Notes: generated by a model not told the origin, from the letters alone. A DNA stretch of 64,000 nt from Streptantibioticus ferralitis (GCF_029223525.1 NZ_JARHTQ010000020.1:1-64000), one strand, 5' to 3'; positions 45,803-57,064 are shown, numbered from the stretch's first letter. Numbers and translations: made by a program.

Positions 45803-47479
45803 ATGTCCATGCTGAGCGGGCTGTCCGCGCGCATGCCGAGCCGCCTGCGCCGATCCACCGGCGCACCGGGCCGAGGCAACCGGAAGCTGTCCGGCCGGAT
45901 ACTCCTGAGCCAGCTGGCCATCCTCGGGCTGACCAGCACGATCGGCTTCCTGCTGTTCGCCGTGGCGCAGCGCGCCCAGTTGGACAGCGAGTACGAGCGG
46001 CGGGCGCTTGCCATCGCCTCCACCACCGCGGCCGAGCCGCAGATCCGGGATGCCATCGCCTACGGAACCGGTGGCGACATCGTGCAGAGCATCGCCCAGC
46101 GCATCCAGACCGCCTCGCACGCCAGCTATGTGGTGGTGATCGACCGGAACGGCATCCGGCACTCGCATCCACTGGCCGCCCTGGTCGGCGCACCGGTGGA
46201 GGAGCGGCCGCTCGCGGCGCTCGACGGGCAGGACCACGTGGGCATCGACCAGGGCGCCACCGGCCGCTCCGCCAACGGCAAGGCACCGCTGCGCGGCCCC
46301 ACGGGCGATGTGATCGGCGAGGTGTCGGTGGGCATGCCAGAGAAGGATGTGATGGGTCAGCTCTGGCGGGAACTGCCGGTTTTCGGGCTTTTCGCTGCTT
46401 TGGCCCTGGCGGTCGGTGTCGGCGCCTCCTACGTTCTGGCCCGCCGCTTGAAGCGGTCGACCTTCGGCCTGGAGCTCGAGGAGATCACCGGGCTGCTCCA
46501 GGACCGCGAGGCGATGCTGCACGGGATCCGCGAAGGCGTGATCGCCTTCGACCGGCAGGACCGCGTCACCGTGGTCAACGACGAGGCACGGCGGCTGCTC
46601 GGCCTGGGTACGGCACTCGGCTCGCGCTTGGCGGACATGCTGCCCGACGGGCGGTTGCGGCGCGCCCTCGACGGCACGCTGACCGGCACCGATCTGACGG
46701 TGGTCACCGACAGTCACTGCCTGGCCGTCAACCGGATGCCGGTCACGCTGCACGGCCAGGAACTGGGGGCCGTGGTCACGGTCCGGGACCGCACCGAACT
46801 GGTCGGTCTGCTCAGGGAGTTGGACTCGGTGCGCGGACTCACCGACGCGCTGCGCTCACAGCAGCACGAGTTCTCCAACCGCATGCACACGCTGGCCGGT
46901 CTGCTGGAACTGGGCGAGCACGAGACGGCGTTCGCGTACGCGGTGGAGTCGGCCGGCGCCGAACCGGCACTGGCCGAGTCCATACGGTCCCGGATCGGCA
47001 ATCCGCTGATGGTCGGGCTGGTGATGGCGAAGACCACGGTGGCGGCGGAGCGCGGGGTACGGCTGACGCTCACCGAGGATTCCGAACTCGGCGAGCAGCC
47101 ACCGCACTTGGACCGGCTGCTGACCATCGTCGGCAATCTGCTGGACAACGCGGTGGACGCGGCGGCGTCCGGTGGCACGGCCCCCGCACGGGTCCAGCTG
47201 TCACTGGTCGAGGAGGAGGCGTCGGTGACGGTGCGGGTGGCCGACAGCGGCTCTGGCGTGCCACCCGAGGCGCGGTCGCGGATCTTCGAGGACGGCTGGT
47301 CGACCCGGCCGGACCGCGGCACCGCCCGACGCGGTCTGGGACTTGCCCTGGTGCACCGGCTCGTGCAGCGGCACGGCGGTTCGATCGAGGTGAGCGAGGG
47401 ACCGGGCGCGGTGTTCACGGTGACGCTGCCGGTGCCCCGTCCGGCGCCCGCCGTGGCGGCGAAGGGAGCGGGCTGGTGA
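45803..47479 (+). CDS. CitA/DcuS-type sensor histidine kinase
   Basis: A 558-aa kinase. TM1 (~32-52) and TM2 (~195-215) flank an extracytoplasmic PDC/CitA sensor domain with SYVVVIDRNGIRHSHPL and GVGxP-like GDVIGEVSVGMPE. A PAS domain (~235-340) carries VIAFDRQDRVTVVNDEARRLLG. The SpoOB-like H-box is SQQHEFSNRMHTLAGLLELG (H355), then the HATPase with GNLLDNAVDAA, DSGSGVP and GLGLALVHRLVQRHGG. Family members sense citrate or C4-dicarboxylates. It overlaps the regulator gene by 4 nt. Confidence 0.93.
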   Translation: MSMLSGLSARMPSRLRRSTGAPGRGNRKLSGRILLSQLAILGLTSTIGFLLFAVAQRAQLDSEYERRALAIASTTAAEPQIRDAIAYGTGGDIVQSIAQRIQTASHASYVVVIDRNGIRHSHPLAALVGAPVEERPLAALDGQDHVGIDQGATGRSANGKAPLRGPTGDVIGEVSVGMPEKDVMGQLWRELPVFGLFAALALAVGVGASYVLARRLKRSTFGLELEEITGLLQDREAMLHGIREGVIAFDRQDRVTVVNDEARRLLGLGTALGSRLADMLPDGRLRRALDGTLTGTDLTVVTDSHCLAVNRMPVTLHGQELGAVVTVRDRTELVGLLRELDSVRGLTDALRSQQHEFSNRMHTLAGLLELGEHETAFAYAVESAGAEPALAESIRSRIGNPLMVGLVMAKTTVAAERGVRLTLTEDSELGEQPPHLDRLLTIVGNLLDNAVDAAASGGTAPARVQLSLVEEEASVTVRVADSGSGVPPEARSRIFEDGWSTRPDRGTARRGLGLALVHRLVQRHGGSIEVSEGPGAVFTVTLPVPRPAPAVAAKGAGW

Positions 47480-48177
47480 GCCAGAACCCGATCAGGACGC
47501 TGGTGGTGGAGGACGACTTCCGGGTGAGCGGCATCCACGCCGCGTATGTCCAGCGGGTGGCCGGCTTCGAGGTGGTCGGGCAGCCGGCGACCGTCGCCGC
47601 CTCGCTCGCGGCCGTTCGGGAGACCCGGCCCGAACTGCTGCTGCTGGACGTCTACTTGCCGGACGGCAGCGGTCTCGACGTGCTGCGGCGGCTGACAGAG
47701 GACGCGGGCGGAGCGCGGCCGGACGCGATCATGACCACGGCGGCTCGGGACGTGGGCTCGGTCCGCGCGGCGATGAAGTTCGGCGCGGTCGGCTATCTGG
47801 TCAAGCCGTTCGGCTCCGCCGCGCTCGCCGAGCGGTTGACCGCGTACCGGGCGCTGCGGCACCGGGTGGACGCACTGGATCCGGCCGCCGAGACCGACCA
47901 GGCCGATGTGGACGCGCTGTTCAGCGCCGCCCGGCCGACCGCGCTGCCGTCCGTCCCGGCCAAGGGCCACTCGGCGCCGACCCTGGCCGTGGTACGGGAC
48001 GCGGTGCGGTCCGCGCACCGCGGCCTGTCGGCGACCGAGGTCGCTGAGGCGACGGGGGTCTCCCGGGCAACCGCCCAGCGGTATCTGTCCTATCTGGTAC
48101 GGGAGGGGCTGGCGCGGCTGGAACTGCGGTACGGGGCGACGGGGCGGCCGGAGCACCGTTACCGGGCGAGCACCTGA
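47476..48177 (+). CDS. CitB/DcuR-type response regulator
   Basis: A 233-aa regulator. Receiver residues are E12-D14, phospho-acceptor D58 (LLLLDVYLPDGSGL), T in MTTAARD and K in LVKPFGS. The C-terminal DNA-binding region (~170-230) has the HTH LSATEVAEATGVSRATAQRYLSYLVREGLARL. The GTG start overlaps the kinase stop (GTGA). It is the partner of the CitA-type kinase and may control the divergent ABC operon or the convergent symporter genes. Confidence 0.93.
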   Translation: MSQNPIRTLVVEDDFRVSGIHAAYVQRVAGFEVVGQPATVAASLAAVRETRPELLLLDVYLPDGSGLDVLRRLTEDAGGARPDAIMTTAARDVGSVRAAMKFGAVGYLVKPFGSAALAERLTAYRALRHRVDALDPAAETDQADVDALFSAARPTALPSVPAKGHSAPTLAVVRDAVRSAHRGLSATEVAEATGVSRATAQRYLSYLVREGLARLELRYGATGRPEHRYRAST

Positions 48178-48199
48178 AGCCGCCGGGCGCGGCGCCCGG

Positions 48200-49888
48200 C
48201 TACGCCGCGCCCGCGCCGGTCAGCGACCGCACCTCCACCTCGGCGTAGCGGCCGGGGTCGGCCGGTGCCCGGGAGAGCACGGTGCCCAGCCAGCCCGCCA
48301 GGAAGCCCAGCGGGATGGAGACGATCCCCGGGTTCTGCAACGGGAACCATGCGAAGTCGAGGCGGGGGAAGATCGCGTCGGAGCCGCCGGAGACCACCGG
48401 GGAGAAGACCACGAGGACGACGGACGGCACCAGGCCGCCGTAGATCGACCACACCGTGCCCCGGGTGGTGAAGCGGCGCCAGAAGAGCGTGAACAGCAGG
48501 GCGGGCAGATTGGCCGAGGCGGCGACGGCGAAGGCCACGCCCACCACGACCGCGACGTTCAACGCCTGGGCGTACAGCGTCAGTACGATCGCCACCGCCC
48601 CGACGGCCACCGCGGCCAGCCGGGCCACCGCCACCTCCCGGGCGTCCGGCGCGGCCGAAGGCCCGCTGCGCCGCCGCCGCAGACTTCCGTACAGATCGTG
48701 GGCGACGCTGGCCGAGGAGGCGAGGGTGAGACCGGCGACCACCGCGAGGATCGTGGCGAAGGCCACCGAGCCGACCACGGCGAACAGCACGGTGCCGCCG
48801 GTGGAGCCCGCGCCCCCGCCAAGGTCCAGGGCGAGCAGCGGAACCGCCGTGTTTCCCGCCGCGTTGGACGCCCGTACCGCGCCGGAGCCCACCAACGCCG
48901 CCGCGCCGAGTCCCAGCACCATCGTCATCAGGTAGAAGGCGCCGATCAGCGCCACCGCCCAGACGACCGAGCGGCGTGCGGCGCGCGCGGTGGGCACCGT
49001 GTAGAAGCGGGTCAGGATGTGCGGCAGCCCCGCGGTGCCGAGCACCAGCGCGAGCCCCAGGCTGACGAAGTCCAGGCGCGCCACCCCGGATCCGCCGTAC
49101 CTCAGTCCTGGCCGCAGATACGCCCCGCCGCGCCCGCTGCCCTGCGCCGCGGCGCGCAGCAGATCGCTGACGTTCCCGTGGAAGCGGGTGAGCACCAGCG
49201 CCGTCAGCACGATCGAACCGCCCAGCAGCAGCGCGCCCTTGACCACCTGGATCCAGGTGGTGGCACGCATTCCGCCGCAGACCACATAGAACACCATCAG
49301 GGCGCCCACGCCGACGACCGTCCAGGTCCTGGCGCGCGCCGCCTCGCCATCGAGCAGCAGCGACACCAGGCTGCCCGCGCCGACCATCTGCGCGACCAGG
49401 TAGAGCACAGCCACCGTGATCGACGACAGGCCCGAGGCGATACGGACCGGCCGCGCACTCATCCGGGCGGACAGCACATCGGCGAGGGTGAACCGGCCGC
49501 AGTTGCGCACCAGTTCCGCCACCAGCATCAGCACACCGAGCCACGCCACCAGGAACCCGACGAGGTACAGCACCCCGTCATAGCCGTAGAGCGCGATCAG
49601 TCCGGAGACGCCGAGGAACGAACCGGCGGACAAGTAGTCGCCGGTGATGGCGAAACCGTTCTCCAGAGGAGAGAACAGCCGTCCGCCGGAGAAGAACTCC
49701 TCCGACGAGGTACGCCTGCGCCCCGCCCACACGGTGATAGCCAAGGTGATCGAGACGAAGGCGGTGAACAGCGCGAGTGCCAGCCCCTGGTGCCCGGTCA
49801 CCGAATGCCCGCTTCCCACCCTGCCGTGCGCCAACTCCCGCACGGCCAACCGGACATGCCCTACCGCCGACCCGGCCTCCACCATCAC
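48200..49888 (-). CDS. Sodium:solute symporter, acetate/pyruvate (ActP/MctP) type
   Basis: A 562-aa SSS-family symporter with about 13 transmembrane helices. ActP-like features are FFSGGRLFSPLENGFAITGDYLSAGSFLGVSG, YLVAQMVGAGSLVSLLL, GGMRATTWIQVVKG, LGTAGLPHILTRFYTVP, and ASSASVAHDLYGS. The probable substrates are acetate, pyruvate or related monocarboxylates. The start GTG 49888 overlaps the stop of the DUF485 gene by 4 nt; ATG 49885 is an alternative. It is convergent with the CitB regulator, 22 nt apart. Confidence 0.92.
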   Translation of the reverse strand: MMVEAGSAVGHVRLAVRELAHGRVGSGHSVTGHQGLALALFTAFVSITLAITVWAGRRRTSSEEFFSGGRLFSPLENGFAITGDYLSAGSFLGVSGLIALYGYDGVLYLVGFLVAWLGVLMLVAELVRNCGRFTLADVLSARMSARPVRIASGLSSITVAVLYLVAQMVGAGSLVSLLLDGEAARARTWTVVGVGALMVFYVVCGGMRATTWIQVVKGALLLGGSIVLTALVLTRFHGNVSDLLRAAAQGSGRGGAYLRPGLRYGGSGVARLDFVSLGLALVLGTAGLPHILTRFYTVPTARAARRSVVWAVALIGAFYLMTMVLGLGAAALVGSGAVRASNAAGNTAVPLLALDLGGGAGSTGGTVLFAVVGSVAFATILAVVAGLTLASSASVAHDLYGSLRRRRSGPSAAPDAREVAVARLAAVAVGAVAIVLTLYAQALNVAVVVGVAFAVAASANLPALLFTLFWRRFTTRGTVWSIYGGLVPSVVLVVFSPVVSGGSDAIFPRLDFAWFPLQNPGIVSIPLGFLAGWLGTVLSRAPADPGRYAEVEVRSLTGAGAA

Positions 49889-50457
49889 CGCACCCGCTCC
49901 TGGGTGTCCCAGCGCAGATCCAGCGCCGCCCGATCCCGGTGCAGTCGCGCATGCCGCGCATAGGCCCAGGTCAGCAGGAACGTGGTGACGAACTGGGCAA
50001 GTCCGGCCGCCATCGCGACATTGACCGCCCCCGCCACCGGGCGGGCCATCAGCCCCGGCGCCGTTATCGCGGCGACCACATACAGCAGGTACCAGACGAG
50101 AGACGCCCCGGCCGCCGGAAACGCGAACCGCCGATACCGCCGCCGCACCTCCTGGAACGCCTCCCCCGCCTGCACCTCCCGGTACACGGCCGAGCGGTCG
50201 CGCTCCATCCGCCCCGCCGCACCGGCTCCCGGCTGCGGCAACGGTCCGCCCCGCACACCGGGCTCCACCCCGCCCAACGCTGGTGGCATCAGCGGCGGAT
50301 ACGCCCGCGGTGCGGGCTGCGGCCCCGGCCGCGGGCCGGGCGAAGGCGTGGGAGCGGGAGCTGCCACCGGCTCCTCCCACGGGCCGACGGCCAGGGCATC
50401 GGTCCAGGGATCCTCGACCCCGAGTCGCACCGCCCGGCCACCGTCGTGTTCGTCCAC
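49885..50457 (-). CDS. DUF485 membrane protein with proline-rich N-terminal extension
   Basis: A 190-aa protein. The DUF485 domain (residues ~90-175) has two to three helices: AFPAAGASLVWYLLYVVAAITAPGLMA and NVAMAAGLAQFVTTFLLTWAYARHA. DUF485 proteins are partners of ActP-type symporters. Unlike the usual ~100-aa size, this one has an N-terminal extension of about 75 residues rich in Pro/Ala/Gly. The GTG at 50457 is preceded by AAGGAG with 7-nt spacing, better than the ATG at 50484. Confidence 0.88.
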   Translation of the reverse strand: MDEHDGGRAVRLGVEDPWTDALAVGPWEEPVAAPAPTPSPGPRPGPQPAPRAYPPLMPPALGGVEPGVRGGPLPQPGAGAAGRMERDRSAVYREVQAGEAFQEVRRRYRRFAFPAAGASLVWYLLYVVAAITAPGLMARPVAGAVNVAMAAGLAQFVTTFLLTWAYARHARLHRDRAALDLRWDTQERVR

Positions 50458-50626
50458 AGTGAATCTCCTTGCGCCGCAGGCCAATTGGCCGTGCGCCCAA
50501 GAATGGACAGATCCGGAAGATCCCTCACCGATAAGACGAAACGTTCACTCCATCAGGTGATGAGGCCTCGGCCCCATCCCCGCGAGCGGTTCCGACCGCT
50601 GTGTCACCGGCGCCCGCCAGCGCCGC

Positions 50627-51331
50627 TCACTCCCGCGCGGCTCGCCCGATCCCCTGCCGGAACGCATAGCGCACCGCCTGCGCCCGGTCCCGTGCCCCGA
50701 TCTTCGAGAAGAGGTTGTTGATATGGGTCTTCACCGTCGCCGGGCTGACGTAGAGCTTCGCGGCAATCTCGGCATTGGAGAGACCCTCCGCCACCAGCAC
50801 CAGCACCTCGGCCTCGCGCGCCGTCAGCCCGTCCGGGGGTTCGTCCGGTTCCCCGCGGCCCTCGCGCCCGGGTCCGCCGCCCCGCTCGACCGCCGGTTGC
50901 CCCTGGGCCAACCGCTCCAGCAGGCGGCGCTGCACCTTCGGCGACAGTCCCGCCTCGCCCGACATCACATCCTCGATGGCCCGCAGGATCTCCTCGCCGC
51001 CCGCGTCCTTGGTCAGATATCCGCGCGCCCCGGCCTCCAGCGCCGGGAAGAGCGAATCGTCATCGGCGAACGTCGTCAGCACCACCACCTGGGTCTCCGG
51101 ATGGTCGCGCCGGATCCTCCGAGTGGCCTCAGCCCCATCGCACCGGGGCATCCGCAGATCCATCAGCACCACGTCCGGGGCCTTCTCCGCCACCAGTCGC
51201 ACCGCCTCCTCCCCATCGGCCGCCGCACCCACCACTTCCAGTCCGGGCAGCAGCCCCAGCAGCATCACGATGCCCTCCCGGACCACGGTCTGGTCATCGG
51301 CGACCACCACCCGTGTCACTCGCCCTGCCAT
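50627..51331 (-). CDS. NarL/LuxR-type response regulator
   Basis: A 234-aa regulator. The receiver domain carries phospho-acceptor D58 (VVLMDLRMPRCDG) and K in YLTKDAGGE. A Pro/Gly-rich linker of about 25 residues precedes the LuxR HTH: LTAREAEVLVLVAEGLSNAEIAAKLYVSPATVKTHINNLFSKIGARDRAQAV. The start overlaps the stop of the kinase gene by one base (TAATG). The target genes are unknown; the promoter of the DUF485-symporter operon lies directly downstream of it. Confidence 0.93.
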   Translation of the reverse strand: MAGRVTRVVVADDQTVVREGIVMLLGLLPGLEVVGAAADGEEAVRLVAEKAPDVVLMDLRMPRCDGAEATRRIRRDHPETQVVVLTTFADDDSLFPALEAGARGYLTKDAGGEEILRAIEDVMSGEAGLSPKVQRRLLERLAQGQPAVERGGGPGREGRGEPDEPPDGLTAREAEVLVLVAEGLSNAEIAAKLYVSPATVKTHINNLFSKIGARDRAQAVRYAFRQGIGRAARE

Positions 51332-52536
51332 TACGCCGGCACCCGCAGTCGCACCACGAACCCCTCCTCGGCCGGTCCCGCCTCCAGCGTCCCGCCGAGC
51401 AACTCGGCGCGTTCACGCATTCCCAGCAGACCGTAACCCGCACCCGAGGCACCCAGTGCGTTATCCACAGGCTGGTTGTCCACAGGCCGTCCGCCGAAGT
51501 CGCGGACCTCCAACTCCACCTCCCCCGGCAGATATTCGAGCCGGATCGCGACCTTCGCCCCGGGCGCGTGCTTCCGCGCGTTGGTCACGGCCTCCTGAGC
51601 CACCCGCCGCACGGCGAGCCCCGCCTCCGTCGGCAGATCCCTGCGCTCTCCGTTGATCCTCAGCCGGGCCCCCTCGGACTCCACCAGCTCGCGCAGAAAG
51701 TCCTCGGCCGGGGTCATCTCGCCCCGCAGCGCCGACAGCGCCTGCCGGGTCTCGGCCAGTCCCTGGCGGGCCATCCGGCGAGCCGACACCACCCGCTCCA
51801 GCACCTCCTCCTGTCCGCCGCCGCGCTCGATCAGCAGCCGCGCCGCCTCCAGATGCACCATCTGCGCCGACAGGCTGTGTGCCAGCACGTCGTGGATCTC
51901 CCGGGCGATCCTGCCCCGTTCACGCAGCGCCGCCGTTTCCGCCTCGGCGGACCGTGCGGCCCGTTCCTGGGCCAGCAACCGCTGGGTGTTTCCCCGGGCC
52001 TCCTTGTCCAACCGCACCACATAGCCGACCAACCCGAGACCCGCCGCGGTGAACACCGTGGTCAGCCAGTTGTCCCTGCTCGCCAACAGCGCATAGGCCC
52101 CAAGGGCGGCGCAGGTCAACGGAATCGCCACCCCGAGCGGCAGCCGCTCCATCGCGAGTACGGCGCAGGCGCACCACAGCACGGTCGCGGCGTACCCCGC
52201 ATGCTGGACATGCGCGACGAACGCTCCCGCGAACAACAGACCCAGCAACCCCAGCGCGGGCCAGATCCGGTGCTGCAGCGTGACCCGCATCAGGCCCCAC
52301 ACGATGAGGACTGCTGCCGCCGCGATCGCGGTCGCCAGCCAGAGCGGGCGCCACCCGGTGATCTGCCCCTGGGCGAAGGCCCCCCACAGCACTCCGGCCA
52401 GGATCAGCAGCCGCATCACCCAGCCGAGGACCCGGTGCGCGGTCGTCCGGCTCTCCCAGGACAGGGCTTCCTGGGAGGGCCAGGCTGTCCAGAAGCTCAG
52501 CGGCACGGAGGCTCCCTCCGCCGTGTTCGGTGTCAC
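51331..52536 (-). CDS. NarL-type sensor histidine kinase (HisKA_3)
   Basis: A 401-aa kinase. Six or so hydrophobic helices fill residues ~40-175 with little extracytoplasmic sequence. The HisKA_3 dimerisation domain has H215 in AREIHDVLAHSLSAQMVHL. The HATPase domain has VRRVAQEAVTNARKHAPGA and GASGAGYGLLGMRERAELLGG. The GTG start overlaps the stop of the upstream membrane protein by 4 nt, making a three-gene coupled operon with the response regulator. Confidence 0.92.
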   Translation of the reverse strand: MTPNTAEGASVPLSFWTAWPSQEALSWESRTTAHRVLGWVMRLLILAGVLWGAFAQGQITGWRPLWLATAIAAAAVLIVWGLMRVTLQHRIWPALGLLGLLFAGAFVAHVQHAGYAATVLWCACAVLAMERLPLGVAIPLTCAALGAYALLASRDNWLTTVFTAAGLGLVGYVVRLDKEARGNTQRLLAQERAARSAEAETAALRERGRIAREIHDVLAHSLSAQMVHLEAARLLIERGGGQEEVLERVVSARRMARQGLAETRQALSALRGEMTPAEDFLRELVESEGARLRINGERRDLPTEAGLAVRRVAQEAVTNARKHAPGAKVAIRLEYLPGEVELEVRDFGGRPVDNQPVDNALGASGAGYGLLGMRERAELLGGTLEAGPAEEGFVVRLRVPA

Positions 52537-53024
52537 GGTGCGGCGGCGGTCACACGGTACGCGGGCTGCTCCAGTTCACGGGCCCGCCACACGACCAGTC
52601 CGGTGCGGACCAGCAAGGTCGCCGCCAACGCCAGCATGGTCGCTCCGCTGCCCTGGTGCACGCCCAGCACCGCGCCCAGACCCGCCAGACCTATTCGCAG
52701 CACCACCCCGCCGGTCCAGGCGGCCACGGTCGCCTTGGTGCCCTTGGCCCACACCGCACCGTCGTTCTCCCGCCACACCCGGGTGGTGAACGCCCAGGCC
52801 GCGCCCATTCCGGCTCCCACCAGTATCTCGGCCGCGAGCAGGCCGACCGACAGCGCCTCATGGCGCGCGTCGAGCAGGCCCGAGTGCCGCACCGACAGGA
52901 AGACCAGCACCGCCGGAAGGACCCACCAGCGCGAGCCGTCCGCCACCTTCTGCGGTTTGAGCTGTCGTACCAGCACCAGCACGACAACCGCGATGATCAC
53001 CGCGACATCGGCAAGACCGGACAT
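52533..53024 (-). CDS. Small membrane protein, DUF1453-like
   Basis: A 163-aa protein with about five hydrophobic segments: DVAVIIAVVVLVLVRQL, WVLPAVLVFLSV, SVGLLAAEILVGAGMGAAWAFTT, VAAWTGGVVLRIGLAGLG and MLALAATLLVRTGLVV. The pattern matches the CcdC/DUF1453-like proteins encoded beside actinobacterial NarL-type systems. ATG 53024 is preceded by a GGAGG-containing leader. It heads the three-gene operon and may be an accessory of the kinase (inference). Confidence 0.82.
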   Translation of the reverse strand: MSGLADVAVIIAVVVLVLVRQLKPQKVADGSRWWVLPAVLVFLSVRHSGLLDARHEALSVGLLAAEILVGAGMGAAWAFTTRVWRENDGAVWAKGTKATVAAWTGGVVLRIGLAGLGAVLGVHQGSGATMLALAATLLVRTGLVVWRARELEQPAYRVTAAAP

Positions 53025-53136
53025 GGAAAACGCCTCCGAGCTGCGAGGAAGTACGAGGAAAACCAGATGCTCACGACGGTACGGAGCCGAGGCGCCTCGC
53101 AGATCGGATCCAGGGTTGAGTCCGGGTGGAGATCGC

Positions 53137-53158
53137 CTCTCCACCCGTGGGTGGAGAG
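53137..53158 (-). terminator. Hairpin between the GNAT gene and the kinase operon
   Basis: A 10-bp perfect stem (53137-53146 / 53149-53158) with a 2-nt loop, 40 nt downstream of the stop of the leftward GNAT gene. Confidence 0.65.
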
Positions 53159-53197
53159 ACCTGCCGATGGCCGGGGAGAAACGATCAGCCGCGGCGG

Positions 53198-54178
53198 CTA
53201 CTCACCGGTGAGGGAGAGCGCGTACCTCGTCTCGGTAGCGCACTGCCGGTAGCCGAACCACGCGTTGACGGCCAACATCGGCCCATTGCCGGTGTCGTTG
53301 GCAGTGAACGCCTCGGTATATCCCGCCGCCCGGGCGCGGTGCAGGGAACTGGCCTTCGCCAACTTCGCCAGCCCCCGGCCTCGCCACCTGCGCCGCGTTC
53401 CCGTCATCCCCGACGCGTAGCGACTGCGGCCGTCGGTGTGCGCCAGGCTGAAGGCGACCACGGTCCCGTCCGCCACCACGGCCGTGGTCAACTCCCGGTC
53501 CAGGTCCGGCGCGGCCCAGTATTGGGCGAGCCAGTCGTCGTACCCCATGGCGTCGGCGGAGGCGTCACCCGGTTCGTCCGCCGCCGCCTCCGCGTCCGCC
53601 TGGTACAGCGGGCGGGGATCGGCCGCGAAGTCGGCGCCGGTGCGCAGCGCGTACCCGAAAGGCACTTCGGGAACCGCGGGCAGCGCGCCGCCCGCCAGGT
53701 CGAGGCGCTGGAAACTCGCCGACCGGCCGGGACGGTAGCCACGCCGCCGCGCGAAGTCGAGCGAGGACTCCTCTGCGACCACCCAGGCGAACACGGTGAC
53801 GGCTCCCAGACCCGCGAGGTACTCCTCGGCGGCCGTGAGCAGCGCGGTGCCCACCCCCTGCCCACGCACATCGGGAAGCACCTGAAGATTCGCGAACGCC
53901 TGGCCGGGCGCGCTGCTTTCGTAGATCAACCCGGTGGCGGCGACCCCGACGATCCGGTGGCTGGATCGTCCTGCATCGCCAACCGGCCCGAAGGAGCCCG
54001 CTGTTCGCCGCTCCGCGATCTCGGCGACGAACATCCGGTACCGCTGGGCGGCGGGAGCCTCAGCGGCGCGCCACGCCATGACCTGCGGCGTCGTGACGAG
54101 GTAGGGAGCCACCACATCGCGCACACCGGCGGCGGCCTCGGCGTCAGCGGGCCGGAAGGGACGGATGATCAGCTCCAT
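53198..54178 (-). CDS. GNAT-family N-acetyltransferase, two-domain
   Basis: A 326-aa protein. The N-terminal GNAT domain (residues ~1-165) has the acetyl-CoA loop VLPDVRGQGVGTALLTAAEEYLA. The second, more divergent domain (~185-325) has TGTRRRWRGRGLAKLAKASSLHRARAAG, a second R-x-x-G-x-G/A-like loop, and ends NAWFGYRQCATETRYAL, as in mycothiol-synthase-like GNATs. The substrate is unknown. It is a single gene, 63 nt from parE's stop on the same strand. Confidence 0.9.
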   Translation of the reverse strand: MELIIRPFRPADAEAAAGVRDVVAPYLVTTPQVMAWRAAEAPAAQRYRMFVAEIAERRTAGSFGPVGDAGRSSHRIVGVAATGLIYESSAPGQAFANLQVLPDVRGQGVGTALLTAAEEYLAGLGAVTVFAWVVAEESSLDFARRRGYRPGRSASFQRLDLAGGALPAVPEVPFGYALRTGADFAADPRPLYQADAEAAADEPGDASADAMGYDDWLAQYWAAPDLDRELTTAVVADGTVVAFSLAHTDGRSRYASGMTGTRRRWRGRGLAKLAKASSLHRARAAGYTEAFTANDTGNGPMLAVNAWFGYRQCATETRYALSLTGE

Positions 54179-54240
54179 GACGGCGCACGGTACGCCCTGA
54201 GCCGGGCACCCGCATACGGTTTTCCGCTGCCCGGTGTCCG

Positions 54241-56361
<2,121 letters not shown>

Positions 56362-56494
56362 GCGGGCAGCTCCTCGCAATTCTTGCAACCGTTTCCGGGG
56401 TTGGCAGTTGTGGTTGTTCGCCGATGAGAGGGTACCGATGCCTGACAGGGCGACCTCGCCGCGACCCGGCTTCGCCGTTTATGCTAGCCCGAGC

Positions 56495-56522
56495 TCGATC
56501 GCACGTTCGATACCTCGTTCGA
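56495..56522. promoter_or_regulatory. Overlapping LexA (SOS)-box-like sites upstream of parE
   Basis: TCGATC-GCAC-GTTCGA at 56495-56510 matches the actinobacterial SOS box TCGAAC-N4-GTTCGA at 11 of 12 positions. A second copy, TCGATA-CCTC-GTTCGA (56507-56522), matches 10 of 12 and overlaps it by 4 nt. On the minus strand TAGCAT (56486-56481) is a plausible -10 element for parE, so the boxes would cover the -35 area. The rest of the 430-bp gap 56362-56791 shows no gene. Confidence 0.5.
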
Positions 56523-56791
56523 GTGATAGGCACATCACGTTCCCAAGTAGGCATGAACCATTTAGGCTCCGGGCACGTCCTCACCAACAACCGGCAACCC
56601 TGCCGGGAGGCGAAAACCCGACATATGCCCCAAATATCACAACTGACTCTTTAATTCCTATTCGCCGCCAACCGGTACCATCCGGCCGCCTCGGGCCCAA
56701 CTTTCGAGGAAAAGCCACGAGCGGGAACGTTTTCGGCCTGGTTGGATGTTGACCCTGGTACGACAGCTCGTCGAGCTAGAGAAGAGGCGAC

Positions 56792-57016
56792 GTGACTACT
56801 GTTCTGACCCCCGCAAGCCCGCTGACTGCCGCAGACCGCTGCGACCGCTGCGGCGCCCAGGCCTACCTGCGCGTCGTTCTCATCAGCGGTGGCGAGCTCC
56901 TGTTCTGCGCGCATCACGGGCGCAAGTTCGAGCCGGAACTGAAGAAGATCGCTGCGGAAATACAGGACGAGACTGGACGGCTCAACGCCGCTCCCGCGGC
57001 GGTCGTCGAAGACTGA
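56792..57016 (+). CDS. DUF7455-type small zinc-ribbon-like protein
   Basis: A 74-aa protein, very conserved in streptomycetes as I recall. The motif DRCDRCGAQAYLRVVL with a later FCAHHGRKFEPEL (two CxxC/CxxH-like pairs) indicates a small zinc finger. The C-terminal third is helical and acidic. Start GTG 56792 follows GAAGAGG. It is divergent from parE and ends before a strong terminator. The function is unknown. Confidence 0.9.
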   Translation: MTTVLTPASPLTAADRCDRCGAQAYLRVVLISGGELLFCAHHGRKFEPELKKIAAEIQDETGRLNAAPAAVVED

Positions 57017-57064
57017 TCCCCGCACATCGCATACGACGAGCTCGGACCGGCACAACCGGTGCGT

